Below are positions 1-6,693 of a stretch of DNA of 16,272 nucleotides, in pieces (the stretch's first letter is position 1; every line of letters starts with the position of its first letter). Made by a program: the position numbers and the translations under genes. A model generated the notes under the pieces. The model was not told the origin of the DNA. It made no database searches and was given only the letters and a program-made list of their open reading frames with translations. The DNA comes from DATHSN01 sp035464115 (GTDB lineage: Bacteria; Actinomycetota; Acidimicrobiia; Acidimicrobiales; SKKL01). Where the stretch lies: the NCBI GenBank assembly GCA_035464115.1, contig DATHSN010000410.1, forward strand, positions 1-16,272. Direction: 5' to 3'.

Positions 1-766
1 CCTCACCCATGCGGCGCAGCAGCTCGAGCTCGACCGGCTCGCCGAAGTCGGAGTTGGCCTGCAGCACGCCGAGGCCGGCGGCGCCGAGGGCCTCGGCGAT
101 GCCGAGCAGCTCGTCGGCGCCCGACGTGAGGCTCGGGGTGAACCGTCCGTCGGCGGCGCGGTGCTTCTTGGTGCGGCTGGTGGAGAACCCGAGCGCCCCG
201 GCCCGCAGGGCCTCGACGGTGAGCCGCCCCATCTCGCCGATCTCGTCGGCGGTGGGCACCTCGGCGTGGTCGGCGCCCCGCTCGCCCATCACGTAGAACC
301 GCAGCGCGGCGTGGGGCACCTGGGCGCCGATGTCGAGCGCCCGGGGCATCGACTCGAGGGCGTCGAGGTACTCGCCGAAGCTCTCCCAGCGGAAGTCGAC
401 GCCCTCGGCGAGCACCGTGCCGGGGATGTCCTCGACGCCCTCCATGAGGTTGATGAGGAACGGCTCGGTGCCGGGGCGCACCGGGGCGAACCCCACCGAG
501 CAGTTGCCGAACACCGCGGTGGTGACGCCGTGCCACGCGGTGGGGGTGAGGAGGGGGTCCCACGTGGCCTGGCCGTCGTAGTGGGTGTGGACGTCGACCC
601 ACCCCGGCAACACCGCCAACCCGTCGGCGTCGATCTCGCGGTGGCCCCGCTCGTCGACCCGCCCGACGGCGGTGACCACGCCGTCGTCGATGGCCACGTC
701 GGCGGTGCGGGGCTCGGCCCCGGTCCCGTCGACGACCGTCCCCCCGCGGATGATCAGCTCGTGCAC
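1..766 (-). CDS. N-acyl-D-amino-acid deacylase / D-aminoacylase-family amidohydrolase (5' part, runs off left edge)
   Basis: Reading from 766 leftwards gives 255 codons with no stop, so the C-terminal part lies outside the window. The start is GTG at 764-766, with the Shine-Dalgarno-like run AGGGGGAG just upstream. The protein opens with the HELIIRGGTVVDGTG strand typical of the amidohydrolase fold. The metal-site motif HTHYDGQ is at residues 60-66 and GNCSVGFAP at 87-95. The Cys in the second motif matches the zinc-ligand Cys known in D-aminoacylases. Family members are cytoplasmic metallo-hydrolases that remove N-acyl groups from D-amino acids, but many homologues have unknown amide substrates, so the substrate here is not fixed. 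The gene lies 66 bp downstream of the Calx-beta gene on the same strand; there is no clear functional link. Family assignment is firm, exact substrate is not. Confidence 0.88.
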   Translation of the reverse strand, partial: MHELIIRGGTVVDGTGAEPRTADVAIDDGVVTAVGRVDERGHREIDADGLAVLPGWVDVHTHYDGQATWDPLLTPTAWHGVTTAVFGNCSVGFAPVRPGTEPFLINLMEGVEDIPGTVLAEGVDFRWESFGEYLDALESMPRALDIGAQVPHAALRFYVMGERGADHAEVPTADEIGEMGRLTVEALRAGALGFSTSRTKKHRAADGRFTPSLTSGADELLGIAEALGAAGLGVLQANSDFGEPVELELLRRMGE

Positions 767-832
767 GGCTCCCCCTCTGTCGATCAGAGGCCAGGATCGC
801 GGATGGCGGCCCGACCTGGCGACCCGGGTGCC

Positions 833-1735
833 CTACCGGCGCCGGAGCGACCGGCCGAGGTGGGTGCCCACGGCGCCGAGGGCGACGGCGACGGCCAGCA
901 CGGCGGCGCCGATGGCGGCCATCGCCGTGGCCGGCAACGATGCGCCCGCCGGCGCGACCTCACCCAGGGCCAGCTCGCCGTCGCGACCGACCCGGTCGTC
1001 GATGGTGCGGCCAGCGTCGATCCGCTCGTCCTGGGGGGCGGCGGCGCCCGGATCGGCTGCGGGGGCGGCATCGGCCGGCTCGGCATCCGGCTCGGTCTCG
1101 GCCGGCTCGGCCACGGGATCGGTGTCGGCGGGCTCGGTCGGGTCCGATCCGCCACCGGGCTCGCCGTCGCCACCCGACCCGCCGATGCCAGGAGCGAGGT
1201 CGTCCGACGCGCTCACGGCGGACCCGGAGCCAGCCGGCGCGTCGTCGTCGATGATCGCGGCCACCGCGGTGCCCTGGGTGATCGTTCCGCGACTCGGGTC
1301 GCTGATCCACGCGATCACCAGGCCGTCGTTGTCGTCGACGACGTCGTCGGGGATGACCGGGACGAGCACGACGACGTGCGTCTCGCCGGCCGGGAGCGTG
1401 ACCTCGGCGTCGACGGGCTCGAAGTCGACGCCCGGCTCGGCCCCGAAGCCGACGACACCGGTGGTGAACCGGAAGGTGACGTCGGTGGCGGGAGCGATGC
1501 TGGCGGTGACGATGAACGGCAGGGTCACCTCGTCGCCGGGGTCGCCCTCCTCGGTGTCGTGGCCCTCGACCGAGAGCTCGAGCTGGTCGCCGCCGGCGCC
1601 GAGGCCCGGGGCCAGATCGTCGGAGCCGATGCCCGGGGCGCCCTGCGCCGGCGAGCCGGTGAGCGTCATGAGGGCGATCGAGCTGGCGGCGGTGAGCCCG
1701 AGCAGCGAGCGGAGCGGGTGGCGGGTGGCGGGCAT
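833..1735 (-). CDS. Secreted Calx-beta domain protein with C-terminal LPATA wall-sorting-like signal
   Basis: 300 aa; ATG at 1733-1735 preceded by GGAGGT at good spacing. Residues 1-33 form a signal peptide (basic start, hydrophobic core, Ala-rich cleavage region). Residues about 50-165 resemble one Calx-beta domain: a GVDFEPV segment, an AGETHVVVLVPVIPDD strand, and the closing IIDDD. Calx-beta domains are extracellular Ca2+-binding beta-sandwiches in adhesins. A low-complexity Pro/Glu/Asp/Thr stalk (about 190-235) follows. The C-terminus has LPATA at 267-271, a hydrophobic helix, then the basic tail RSLRRR, the layout of a sortase substrate with Ala in place of the final Gly. The segment SDDLAPGLG (38-46) recurs as SDDLAPGIG (177-185), one copy on each side of the domain. 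It is probably a wall-anchored surface protein; if no sortase acts, it would be a single-pass membrane protein. No sortase gene is in view. Confidence 0.8.
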   Translation of the reverse strand: MPATRHPLRSLLGLTAASSIALMTLTGSPAQGAPGIGSDDLAPGLGAGGDQLELSVEGHDTEEGDPGDEVTLPFIVTASIAPATDVTFRFTTGVVGFGAEPGVDFEPVDAEVTLPAGETHVVVLVPVIPDDVVDDNDGLVIAWISDPSRGTITQGTAVAAIIDDDAPAGSGSAVSASDDLAPGIGGSGGDGEPGGGSDPTEPADTDPVAEPAETEPDAEPADAAPAADPGAAAPQDERIDAGRTIDDRVGRDGELALGEVAPAGASLPATAMAAIGAAVLAVAVALGAVGTHLGRSLRRR

Positions 1736-1755
1736 GGCGGACCTCCGAGGTGGGG

Positions 1756-1775
1756 CGGGCGGCTGGTCCCGCCCG
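1756..1775 (-). terminator. Hairpin between lepA and the Calx-beta gene
   Basis: A perfect 7-bp GC stem (CGGGCGG / CCGCCCG) with a 6-nt loop lies in the 99-bp gap after the lepA stop, shortly before the ribosome-binding site of the next gene. There is no T-tract, so it could be a weak terminator or a structure in the leader of the downstream gene. In GC-rich DNA, stems of this size also arise by chance. Confidence 0.3.
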
Positions 1776-1834
1776 TCGTCACCCGTCCTGACCCCCCGCC
1801 CCCGAGCTGCTTACGGGACCGCTCCGGATCGCCG

Positions 1835-3619
1835 TCAGTCGTCGAGGGTGAGCGCGGAGATGAAGGCCTCTTGGGGGATCTCGACGCGCCCGATGGCCTT
1901 CATGCGCTTCTTGCCCTCCTTCTGCTTCTGGAGGAGCTTGTTCTTGCGGGTGACGTCGCCGCCGTAGAGCTTGGCGGTGACGTCCTTGCGGAACGCCTTC
2001 ACCGTCTGGCGGGCGATGATCTTGCCGCCGATGGCGGCCTGGATCGGCACGTCGTACTGCTGGCGCGGGATCAGCTCCTTGAGCTTCTCGCACATCTTGC
2101 GGCCGTACTCGTAGGCCGTGTCGCGGTGCACGATGGCGCTGAACGCGTCGACCGGATCGCCCTGGAGGAGGATGTCGACCTTCACCAGGCTGGTGCGCCG
2201 GTAGCCGATGGGCTCGTAGTCGAGGCTGGCGTAGCCCTGGGTGCGGCTCTTGAGCTGGTCGAAGAAGTCCATGACCACCTCGGCCAGCGGGAGCTCGTAG
2301 ACGAGCTCGACGCGCTCGGGCGACAGGTAGTCCATCGACTTCATCTCGCCCCGCCGGCTCTGGCACAGCTCCATGAGCGTGCCCGTGTAGGTGCTCGGGG
2401 TGAGGATGGTGGCCTTGAGGAACGGCTCCTCGATGCCCTCGGTCTCGCCCGGGTTCGGCATCTCCGACGGGTTGTCGATCTCGACGACCTTGCCGCCGTG
2501 GAGCTCCACGAGGTACTCCACCGAGGGGGCGGTGGCGATGAGGCTGAGGTCGAACTCGCGCTCGAGGCGCTCCCGGATGATCTCCATGTGGAGCAACCCG
2601 AGGAACCCGCACCGGAACCCGAAGCCGAGGGCCCCCGAGGTCTCGGGCTGGTAGGTGAACGACGAGTCGTTGAGGCGGAGCTTCTCGAGCGCGTCGCGCA
2701 GGTCGGAGAACTCGTCGCCGTCGATCGGGTAGAGACCGCAGAACACCATGGGCTTGGGGTCGCGGTAGCCGTCGAGCGCGATGGGCGCCGGTCGGGCCGC
2801 CTCGGTGACGGTCTCGCCCGAGCGGGCCTCGCCCACCTGCTTGATGCCGGCGATGAGGTAGCCCACCTCGCCGGGGCCGAGCTCGCGCACGGCGGTGTTG
2901 ACCGGCCGACGCACGCCGACCTCGGCGGCCTCGTGGGTGGTGCCGGCCTGCATGAAGCGCAGCCGGGCGTTGGTGGTGAGCCGCCCGTTCATCACCCGGA
3001 TGGAGCTGACGACGCCCCGGTACTGGTCGAAGTGCGAGTCGAAGATGAGCCCCTGCAGCGGCGCGTCGGGGTCGCCCGCAGGGGCAGGGATGCGCTCGAT
3101 GACCGCGTCGAGCAGCTCGCGCACGCCCTCGCCGGTCTTGGCGCTGACCCGCAGCACGTCCTCGGCGGCGATGCCCAGCGTGTTCTCGATCTCCATCGCC
3201 ACCCGGTCGGGGTCGGCGGCGGGCAGGTCGATCTTGTTGAGCGCGGCGACGATCTCGAGGTCGTGCTCGAGCGCCAGCAGGCAGTTGGCGAGGGTCTGGG
3301 CCTCGATGCCCTGCGACGCGTCGACGAGCAGGATGACGCCCTCGCAGGCGGCGAGCGACCGCGACACCTCGTAGCCGAAGTCGACGTGGCCGGGCGTGTC
3401 GATCACGTTGATGACGTGATCGGCGTAGTCGAGGCGCACGCTCTGCAGCTTGATGGTGATGCCCCGCTCGCGCTCGAGGTCCATCGAGTCGAGGTACTGC
3501 TCGCGCATGTCGCGCGGGTCGACGGCGCCGCACACCTCGAGGATGCGGTCGGCCAGCGTCGACTTGCCGTGGTCGATGTGGGCGATGATCGAGACGTTGC
3601 GTATGCGCGACAGATCCAT
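1835..3619 (-). CDS. lepA: Elongation factor 4 (LepA), back-translocating GTPase
   Basis: 594 aa, close to the 599 aa of the E. coli protein and full length. The start MDLSRIRNVSIIAHIDHG matches the family N-terminus and has AAGG upstream. GTPase motifs: G1 AHIDHGKST (13-21), G2 RGIT (52-55), G3 DTPGH (74-78), G4 NKID (128-131), and G5 SAKTGEGV. The C-terminus has the LepA-specific basic segment (KLYGGDVTRKNKLLQKQKEG) that separates it from EF-G. LepA binds 70S ribosomes at the inner membrane or in the cytosol, and it aids recovery of stalled or mis-translocated complexes and 30S maturation. The gene is divergent from rpsT across 146 bp. In actinobacteria lepA commonly lies near rpsT, holA, comEC and comEA, which fits. 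Nothing unusual in the sequence; identification is certain. Confidence 0.98.
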   Translation of the reverse strand: MDLSRIRNVSIIAHIDHGKSTLADRILEVCGAVDPRDMREQYLDSMDLERERGITIKLQSVRLDYADHVINVIDTPGHVDFGYEVSRSLAACEGVILLVDASQGIEAQTLANCLLALEHDLEIVAALNKIDLPAADPDRVAMEIENTLGIAAEDVLRVSAKTGEGVRELLDAVIERIPAPAGDPDAPLQGLIFDSHFDQYRGVVSSIRVMNGRLTTNARLRFMQAGTTHEAAEVGVRRPVNTAVRELGPGEVGYLIAGIKQVGEARSGETVTEAARPAPIALDGYRDPKPMVFCGLYPIDGDEFSDLRDALEKLRLNDSSFTYQPETSGALGFGFRCGFLGLLHMEIIRERLEREFDLSLIATAPSVEYLVELHGGKVVEIDNPSEMPNPGETEGIEEPFLKATILTPSTYTGTLMELCQSRRGEMKSMDYLSPERVELVYELPLAEVVMDFFDQLKSRTQGYASLDYEPIGYRRTSLVKVDILLQGDPVDAFSAIVHRDTAYEYGRKMCEKLKELIPRQQYDVPIQAAIGGKIIARQTVKAFRKDVTAKLYGGDVTRKNKLLQKQKEGKKRMKAIGRVEIPQEAFISALTLDD

Positions 3620-3631
3620 GGGGGCCTTGCG

Positions 3632-3660
3632 ACGATAGCGACCGCGCCGAGCGATCCCAC
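3632..3660 (-). promoter_or_regulatory. Possible lepA promoter
   Basis: On the minus strand TATCGT (3632-3637) fits TANNNT and lies 12 nt before the lepA ATG, which would give a leader of only about 5 nt. At 17-bp spacing the -35 position reads GTGGGA, only half-matching TTGACA. Weak and based on position alone. Confidence 0.3.
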
Positions 3661-3673
3661 GGGGGCGGGGGGT

Positions 3674-3702
3674 GTGACACGACGGGCCGGGCTGGCTATC
3701 AT
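3674..3702 (+). promoter_or_regulatory. Housekeeping-sigma promoter of rpsT
   Basis: GTGACA (3674-3679, 5 of 6 matches to TTGACA) is followed by a 17-bp spacer and TATCAT (3697-3702, 5 of 6 matches to TATAAT). The predicted start is near 3709, leaving a leader of about 57 nt before the rpsT GTG. This is the best sigma-70-type promoter in the window, as expected for a ribosomal protein gene. Confidence 0.75.
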
Positions 3703-3765
3703 CGCACGGTTCCCGAGCGCCGGGCTCTCCGCCCGCGCCACCCAGATCGATCGAGGACGCCCGCT

Positions 3766-4041
3766 GTGGCCAACATCGCCAGCCAGAAGAAGCGCAACCT
3801 GCAGAACGAGAAGCGCCGCCTGCGCAACAAGGCGGTCCGCGCCGAGCTGAAGACCCGCGTCAAGAAGGCCGAGACCGCCGCCGCCGAGGGCGCGGAGACC
3901 TCCGAGGCGCTGCTTCGTGCCGCCATCAAGCGCATCGACCAGGCCGCGGCCAAGGGCGTCATCCACAAGAACGCCGCCAACCGCAAGAAGAGCCGCCTCA
4001 CCAAGCGCCTGGCCAAGCTCTCCGCCGACGTCGCAGCCTGA
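3766..4041 (+). CDS. rpsT: 30S ribosomal protein S20
   Basis: 91 aa, very Lys/Arg/Ala-rich and helical, in the normal size range for S20 (about 85-90 aa). The N-terminus MANIASQKKRNLQNEKRR and the HKNAANRKKSRLTKRLAKL segment near the C-terminus are diagnostic. It starts with GTG at 3766, with GAGGA at 3752-3756 as ribosome-binding site; removal of Met exposes Ala as in other S20 proteins. S20 binds 16S rRNA in the lower body of the 30S subunit. It is monocistronic here: its own promoter lies upstream and hairpins follow the stop. S20 genes can be autoregulated, but I see no specific element for that. Confidence 0.97.
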   Translation: MANIASQKKRNLQNEKRRLRNKAVRAELKTRVKKAETAAAEGAETSEALLRAAIKRIDQAAAKGVIHKNAANRKKSRLTKRLAKLSADVAA

Positions 4042-4048
4042 TCCGGCG

Positions 4049-4102
4049 CCGGGCGTGCAGCCCGGTCGCACCCCGTCCGACCCCGCCCTGGTGCGGGGTC
4101 GG
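4049..4102 (+). terminator. Tandem hairpins downstream of rpsT
   Basis: Two stems follow the rpsT stop. The first is a 6-bp stem CCGGGC/GCCCGG with a 5-nt loop (4049-4065). The second is a perfect 10-bp stem CCGACCCCGC/GCGGGGTCGG with a 6-nt loop (4077-4102). No T-tract follows, which is common for terminators in high-GC actinobacteria. The second stem is the most convincing terminator in the window. Confidence 0.65.
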
Positions 4103-4127
4103 TGCGCGTCCGGCCTCCTCCCCCAAA

Positions 4128-4168
4128 TTGCGTAGCTCAACCACCGCCCAGGTAGCTCACCGACGCAA
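4128..4168. repeat. Short direct repeats inside an inverted repeat, upstream of the GNAT gene
   Basis: GTAGCTCA occurs at 4132-4139 and again at 4152-4159, exactly 20 bp apart (about two helical turns). The pair is framed by TTGCGT (4128-4133) and its perfect complement ACGCAA (4163-4168). It lies between the rpsT hairpin and the GNAT start at 4221, where a promoter or operator would be expected. The function is unknown. Confidence 0.4.
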
Positions 4169-4220
4169 TGAGGGGAGCGGGAGGGGGGTTCCGCACGGGA
4201 AGGCCTGGGAGACTCGGGTC

Positions 4221-4817
4221 ATGGGCAAGCTGATCCCCCCGGTCGTGGCCGCCGGAGCGATGGCCGGCGTCGAGCAGCCCGGCATCGCCGTCGACGACGA
4301 GGTGCTGCTGCGGCCCTTCGAGCCCGGCGACGTCGCCGCGGTCCGCGAGGCGTTCACGACGCCCGACATCGAGCACTGGCACTTCCGGCGCTACGAGACC
4401 GACGACGAGGCTGCCGGGTGGATCGATGAGTGCGGCCAAGGGTGGCGCGACGAGCGGTGCGCCACCTGGGCCGTCGTGGACCGGGCCGAGCATCGCGTCG
4501 GTGGCCGCGTGTCGCTCTACACGCACCTCGAGAACGGGTGGGGCGAGGTGGCGTACTGGCTGCTCCCGTCGGCGCGCGGGCGGGGTCTGGCCACCCGGGC
4601 GTGCGTGGCAGCGACCCGGTGGGCGCACGAGCTGGGCCTGCACCGCGTCGAGCTGGAGCACTCGACGCGCAACCCGGCCTCGGCCCGGGTGGCCCGCCGG
4701 GCCGGCTTCACACCCGAGGGGGTGCGGCGCGCCGCGAACCTCCACGCCGACGGCTGGCACGACATGCAGGTCCACTCCCACCTGTCGAGCGAACCCTTCG
4801 CTCCGTCGAGGCGCTGA
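4221..4817 (+). CDS. GNAT-family N-acetyltransferase, RimJ/RimL-like
   Basis: 198 aa from ATG 4221, which has GGGAG about 8 nt upstream. The frame is open further upstream, but the extra part crosses the repeat region and has no matching ribosome-binding site. The sequence VDDEVLLRPFEPGDVAAVREAF starts the GNAT fold near residue 25. The acetyl-CoA pyrophosphate-binding motif is SARGRGLATRA (117-127), followed by the HRVELEHSTRNPASARVARRAGF segment typical of RimJ/RimL-type enzymes that acetylate N-terminal amines or small molecules. The acceptor is unknown. The first 20 residues (Ala/Val-rich) are extra compared with the core fold. It is convergent with holA, with only 14 bp between the stops, and sits inside the rpsT-holA interval that is often uninterrupted in actinobacteria. 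Confidence 0.87.
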   Translation: MGKLIPPVVAAGAMAGVEQPGIAVDDEVLLRPFEPGDVAAVREAFTTPDIEHWHFRRYETDDEAAGWIDECGQGWRDERCATWAVVDRAEHRVGGRVSLYTHLENGWGEVAYWLLPSARGRGLATRACVAATRWAHELGLHRVELEHSTRNPASARVARRAGFTPEGVRRAANLHADGWHDMQVHSHLSSEPFAPSRR

Positions 4818-4831
4818 ACCGCAGGCCGACC

Positions 4832-5851
4832 TCAGCGGGCGGCGGCGGTGCGGGCCAGGCGGGCCACGAGGACCTCGAGGATGAGCTCGTCGGGCCACTC
4901 GCTCGCGCCCCGCAGGTCGAGGTCGGCCTGGGCGAGCAGCAGCACCTGGTCGCGGATGCGGTCGGAGCCGAGGACCCGGGTCTGGGCGAGCAGCTTGCCG
5001 GCCCGGAACTCGCTCTTGATGCCGAGGTGGGCGGCGGCCTCGACCTTGGTGCGCACGCCGCTGCCGTCGAGCGCGAGCAGCGCCGCGACGTGGCCGTGCA
5101 GGGTGGCCATGATCTGCAGGGCGTGGCGGTCGCCGCCGCCGAGCATGCGCTGCACCATGTCGATCGACCCACCGATGTCGCCCCGGTCGATGGCGTCGGT
5201 GAGGTCCCACGGCGGCACGCCGCCCGCCTCGCCCAGGAAGGGGGCGAGCTCGGCCAGCCCGATGCGGGCGCCGGCGCCGTAGGCACCCTCGAGCACCGAG
5301 AGGATGGCGCCGAGGCGGTTGAGGTCCTCGCCGAGCTGGTCGACGAGCGCGGTGCGGGCCCGGTTGTCGAGGTGGACGCTGGCGGTGGCGAGGTGGTCCT
5401 TGAGCCACATGTCGCGGCCCTTGCCCCCGGGCACGTCGGTGGCGACCACCACCCCGCCGGCGCGCTTCACCGCGTCGAGCAGCGCCTTGGGCAGCGCGCT
5501 GCGGCCGGTGAAGCGGGGGCCCTTGTCCCACACCAGCACCAGGTCGGTGGTGTCGAGGGGTTCGGCGAGGTACGCGATGAGCGGGGCGACGGACTCGGCG
5601 GTGCCGAAGCGGGCCAGGTGACGCCCGACGACGACCCGACGGGCGGTGAGGAACGGCGGGGTGAGGGCGGCGTCGACGAGCGGGGCGACGAGGTGCTCGT
5701 CGCCGACCTGGTAGCGGTCGTCCTCGAGGTCGTCGACGACGAGCGACCGGTCGTCGTCGCCGACGAGCTCGTCGATGATGCGCCGCGCCGCCTCGCCGAC
5801 CAGCACGGCGTCGTCGCCGCGCACCAGGTGCACGGGCGGTCGAGCGGTCAT
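4832..5851 (-). CDS. holA: DNA polymerase III delta subunit
   Basis: 339 aa, normal for HolA. The N-terminus VHLVRGDDAVLVGEAARRIIDEL matches the beta-strand/helix that opens the delta subunit. WDLTDAIDRGDI followed by ALQIMATLHGHVAALLAL matches the domain II-III junction, and the C-terminal helices (KLLAQTRVLGSDRIRDQVLL) fit the collar domain. Delta opens the beta clamp within the clamp loader; it carries no ATPase motifs, as here. The ATG at 5849-5851 overlaps the TGA of the upstream folP-type gene (ATGA), suggesting translational coupling. It is the last gene of the six-gene minus-strand run, and its linkage with comEA, comEC and rpsT is the usual actinobacterial arrangement. Confidence 0.93.
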   Translation of the reverse strand: MTARPPVHLVRGDDAVLVGEAARRIIDELVGDDDRSLVVDDLEDDRYQVGDEHLVAPLVDAALTPPFLTARRVVVGRHLARFGTAESVAPLIAYLAEPLDTTDLVLVWDKGPRFTGRSALPKALLDAVKRAGGVVVATDVPGGKGRDMWLKDHLATASVHLDNRARTALVDQLGEDLNRLGAILSVLEGAYGAGARIGLAELAPFLGEAGGVPPWDLTDAIDRGDIGGSIDMVQRMLGGGDRHALQIMATLHGHVAALLALDGSGVRTKVEAAAHLGIKSEFRAGKLLAQTRVLGSDRIRDQVLLLAQADLDLRGASEWPDELILEVLVARLARTAAAR

Positions 5852-6684
5852 GCCTCGCGGGCGGCGAGCAGCTCGGCCACCACGTCGGCGACCCGGCGGG
5901 TGCCCTTGACGTCGTGGGCGCGCAGCACCCGACAGCCGAGGATGATGCCGAGGGCGTGAGCGGCGAGCGTGCCCTCCCCCACCTCGCGCACGTCGGCGTC
6001 GAGGAGCACCGCCAGGAACCGCTTGTTCGACGCCGACAGGAACACGGGGTGGCCGAGCGCCACCAGCGCGTCGGAGCGGCGGAGCAGCTCGAGCGACTGC
6101 GACTCGCTCTTGCCGAGGTCGAGCCCGGCGTCGACCATCACGCGGTCGGCGGGGATCCCCGCATCGACCGCCCGCCGGGCCCGGTCGGCGAGGAACGCCA
6201 CCACGTCGGGCACGAGGTCGTCGTAGACCGGGTCGGGGTCGGCGACCCGCGGCGCGAGCCGGATGTGGGTGGCGACCACCGACGCGCCGCCCTCGGCGCA
6301 GACCCGGAGGTAGTCGGGGTCGGCGAACCCGGAGATGTCGTTGCCCACCACCGCGCCGGCGGCGATGGCCGCCTCGATCACCGACGCCCGCCAGGTGTCG
6401 ACCGACAGCGCGATGTCGAAGCGGGCGTGGAGCGCCTCGACCGCGGGGATGACCCGGTCGAGCTCCTCGGCCTCGGAGACCTCCTCGCCGGGGCCGGCCT
6501 TCACCCCACCCACGTCGAGGAAGTCGGCCCCGTCGGCCACGAGCTGCTCGGCCTTGGCCAGGAAGGCGTCGAACGCCCAGTACTCGCCGCGGTCGTAGAA
6601 CGAGTCGGGGGTGCGGTTGAGGATCCCCATGACCACGGCCCGGTGCGTGATGTCGAAGCGGTGGTCGCCCAGGCGCAGCAGCAC
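5848..6684 (-). CDS. folP: Dihydropteroate synthase homologue of the FolP2 type (pterin-binding TIM barrel; catalytic loop altered)
   Basis: 278 aa. DHPS landmarks: MGILNRTPDSFYDRG (19-33), GNDISG (114-119), VDAGLDLGKSE (184-194), a SNK remnant of the SxK motif (219-221), and LRAHDV (254-259). The loop after the second strand reads DVGGVKAGPGE (57-67) where true DHPS has GGESTRPGA. The Thr-Arg of that loop helps bind substrates. The RTPDSFYD and VGGVKAGPG signatures are, from memory, those of mycobacterial FolP2 (Rv1207), a paralogue reported not to act as DHPS. So the fold is clear, but DHPS activity is doubtful. The GTG start at 6682-6684 lies 9 bp after the comEC stop and lacks a good ribosome-binding site; TAGGTT 6 nt upstream could be a leaderless -10. 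ATGA overlap with holA downstream. Confidence 0.88.
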   Translation of the reverse strand: MLLRLGDHRFDITHRAVVMGILNRTPDSFYDRGEYWAFDAFLAKAEQLVADGADFLDVGGVKAGPGEEVSEAEELDRVIPAVEALHARFDIALSVDTWRASVIEAAIAAGAVVGNDISGFADPDYLRVCAEGGASVVATHIRLAPRVADPDPVYDDLVPDVVAFLADRARRAVDAGIPADRVMVDAGLDLGKSESQSLELLRRSDALVALGHPVFLSASNKRFLAVLLDADVREVGEGTLAAHALGIILGCRVLRAHDVKGTRRVADVVAELLAAREA

Positions 6685-6693
6685 GGGCCGAAC

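Noticed and set aside
3..602. Minus-strand frame of 199 codons at the left edge
   Set aside because: It is an Arg/His/Pro-rich shadow; the true minus-strand frame here gives the amidohydrolase with HTHYDGQ and GNCSVGFAP.
1060..1150. Repetitive GGCTCGG-like DNA that might be a tandem repeat element
   Set aside because: It encodes the Glu-Pro-Ala-Asp-rich stalk of the Calx-beta protein; the repetition is irregular and explained by amino-acid composition.
161..3850. Open plus-strand frame of 1229 codons across the left third
   Set aside because: It is antisense to lepA and the Calx-beta gene, both certain. Its Val/Asp/Gly/Leu-rich composition is what the complement of high-GC codons gives, and it has no recognisable domain.
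4812..4837. Inverted repeat CGCTGA/TCAGCG spanning the convergent stops of the GNAT and holA genes
   Set aside because: Both proteins simply end with Arg(CGC)-TGA, which creates the palindrome; a 6-bp stem with a 14-nt loop and no T-tract is not a credible terminator.
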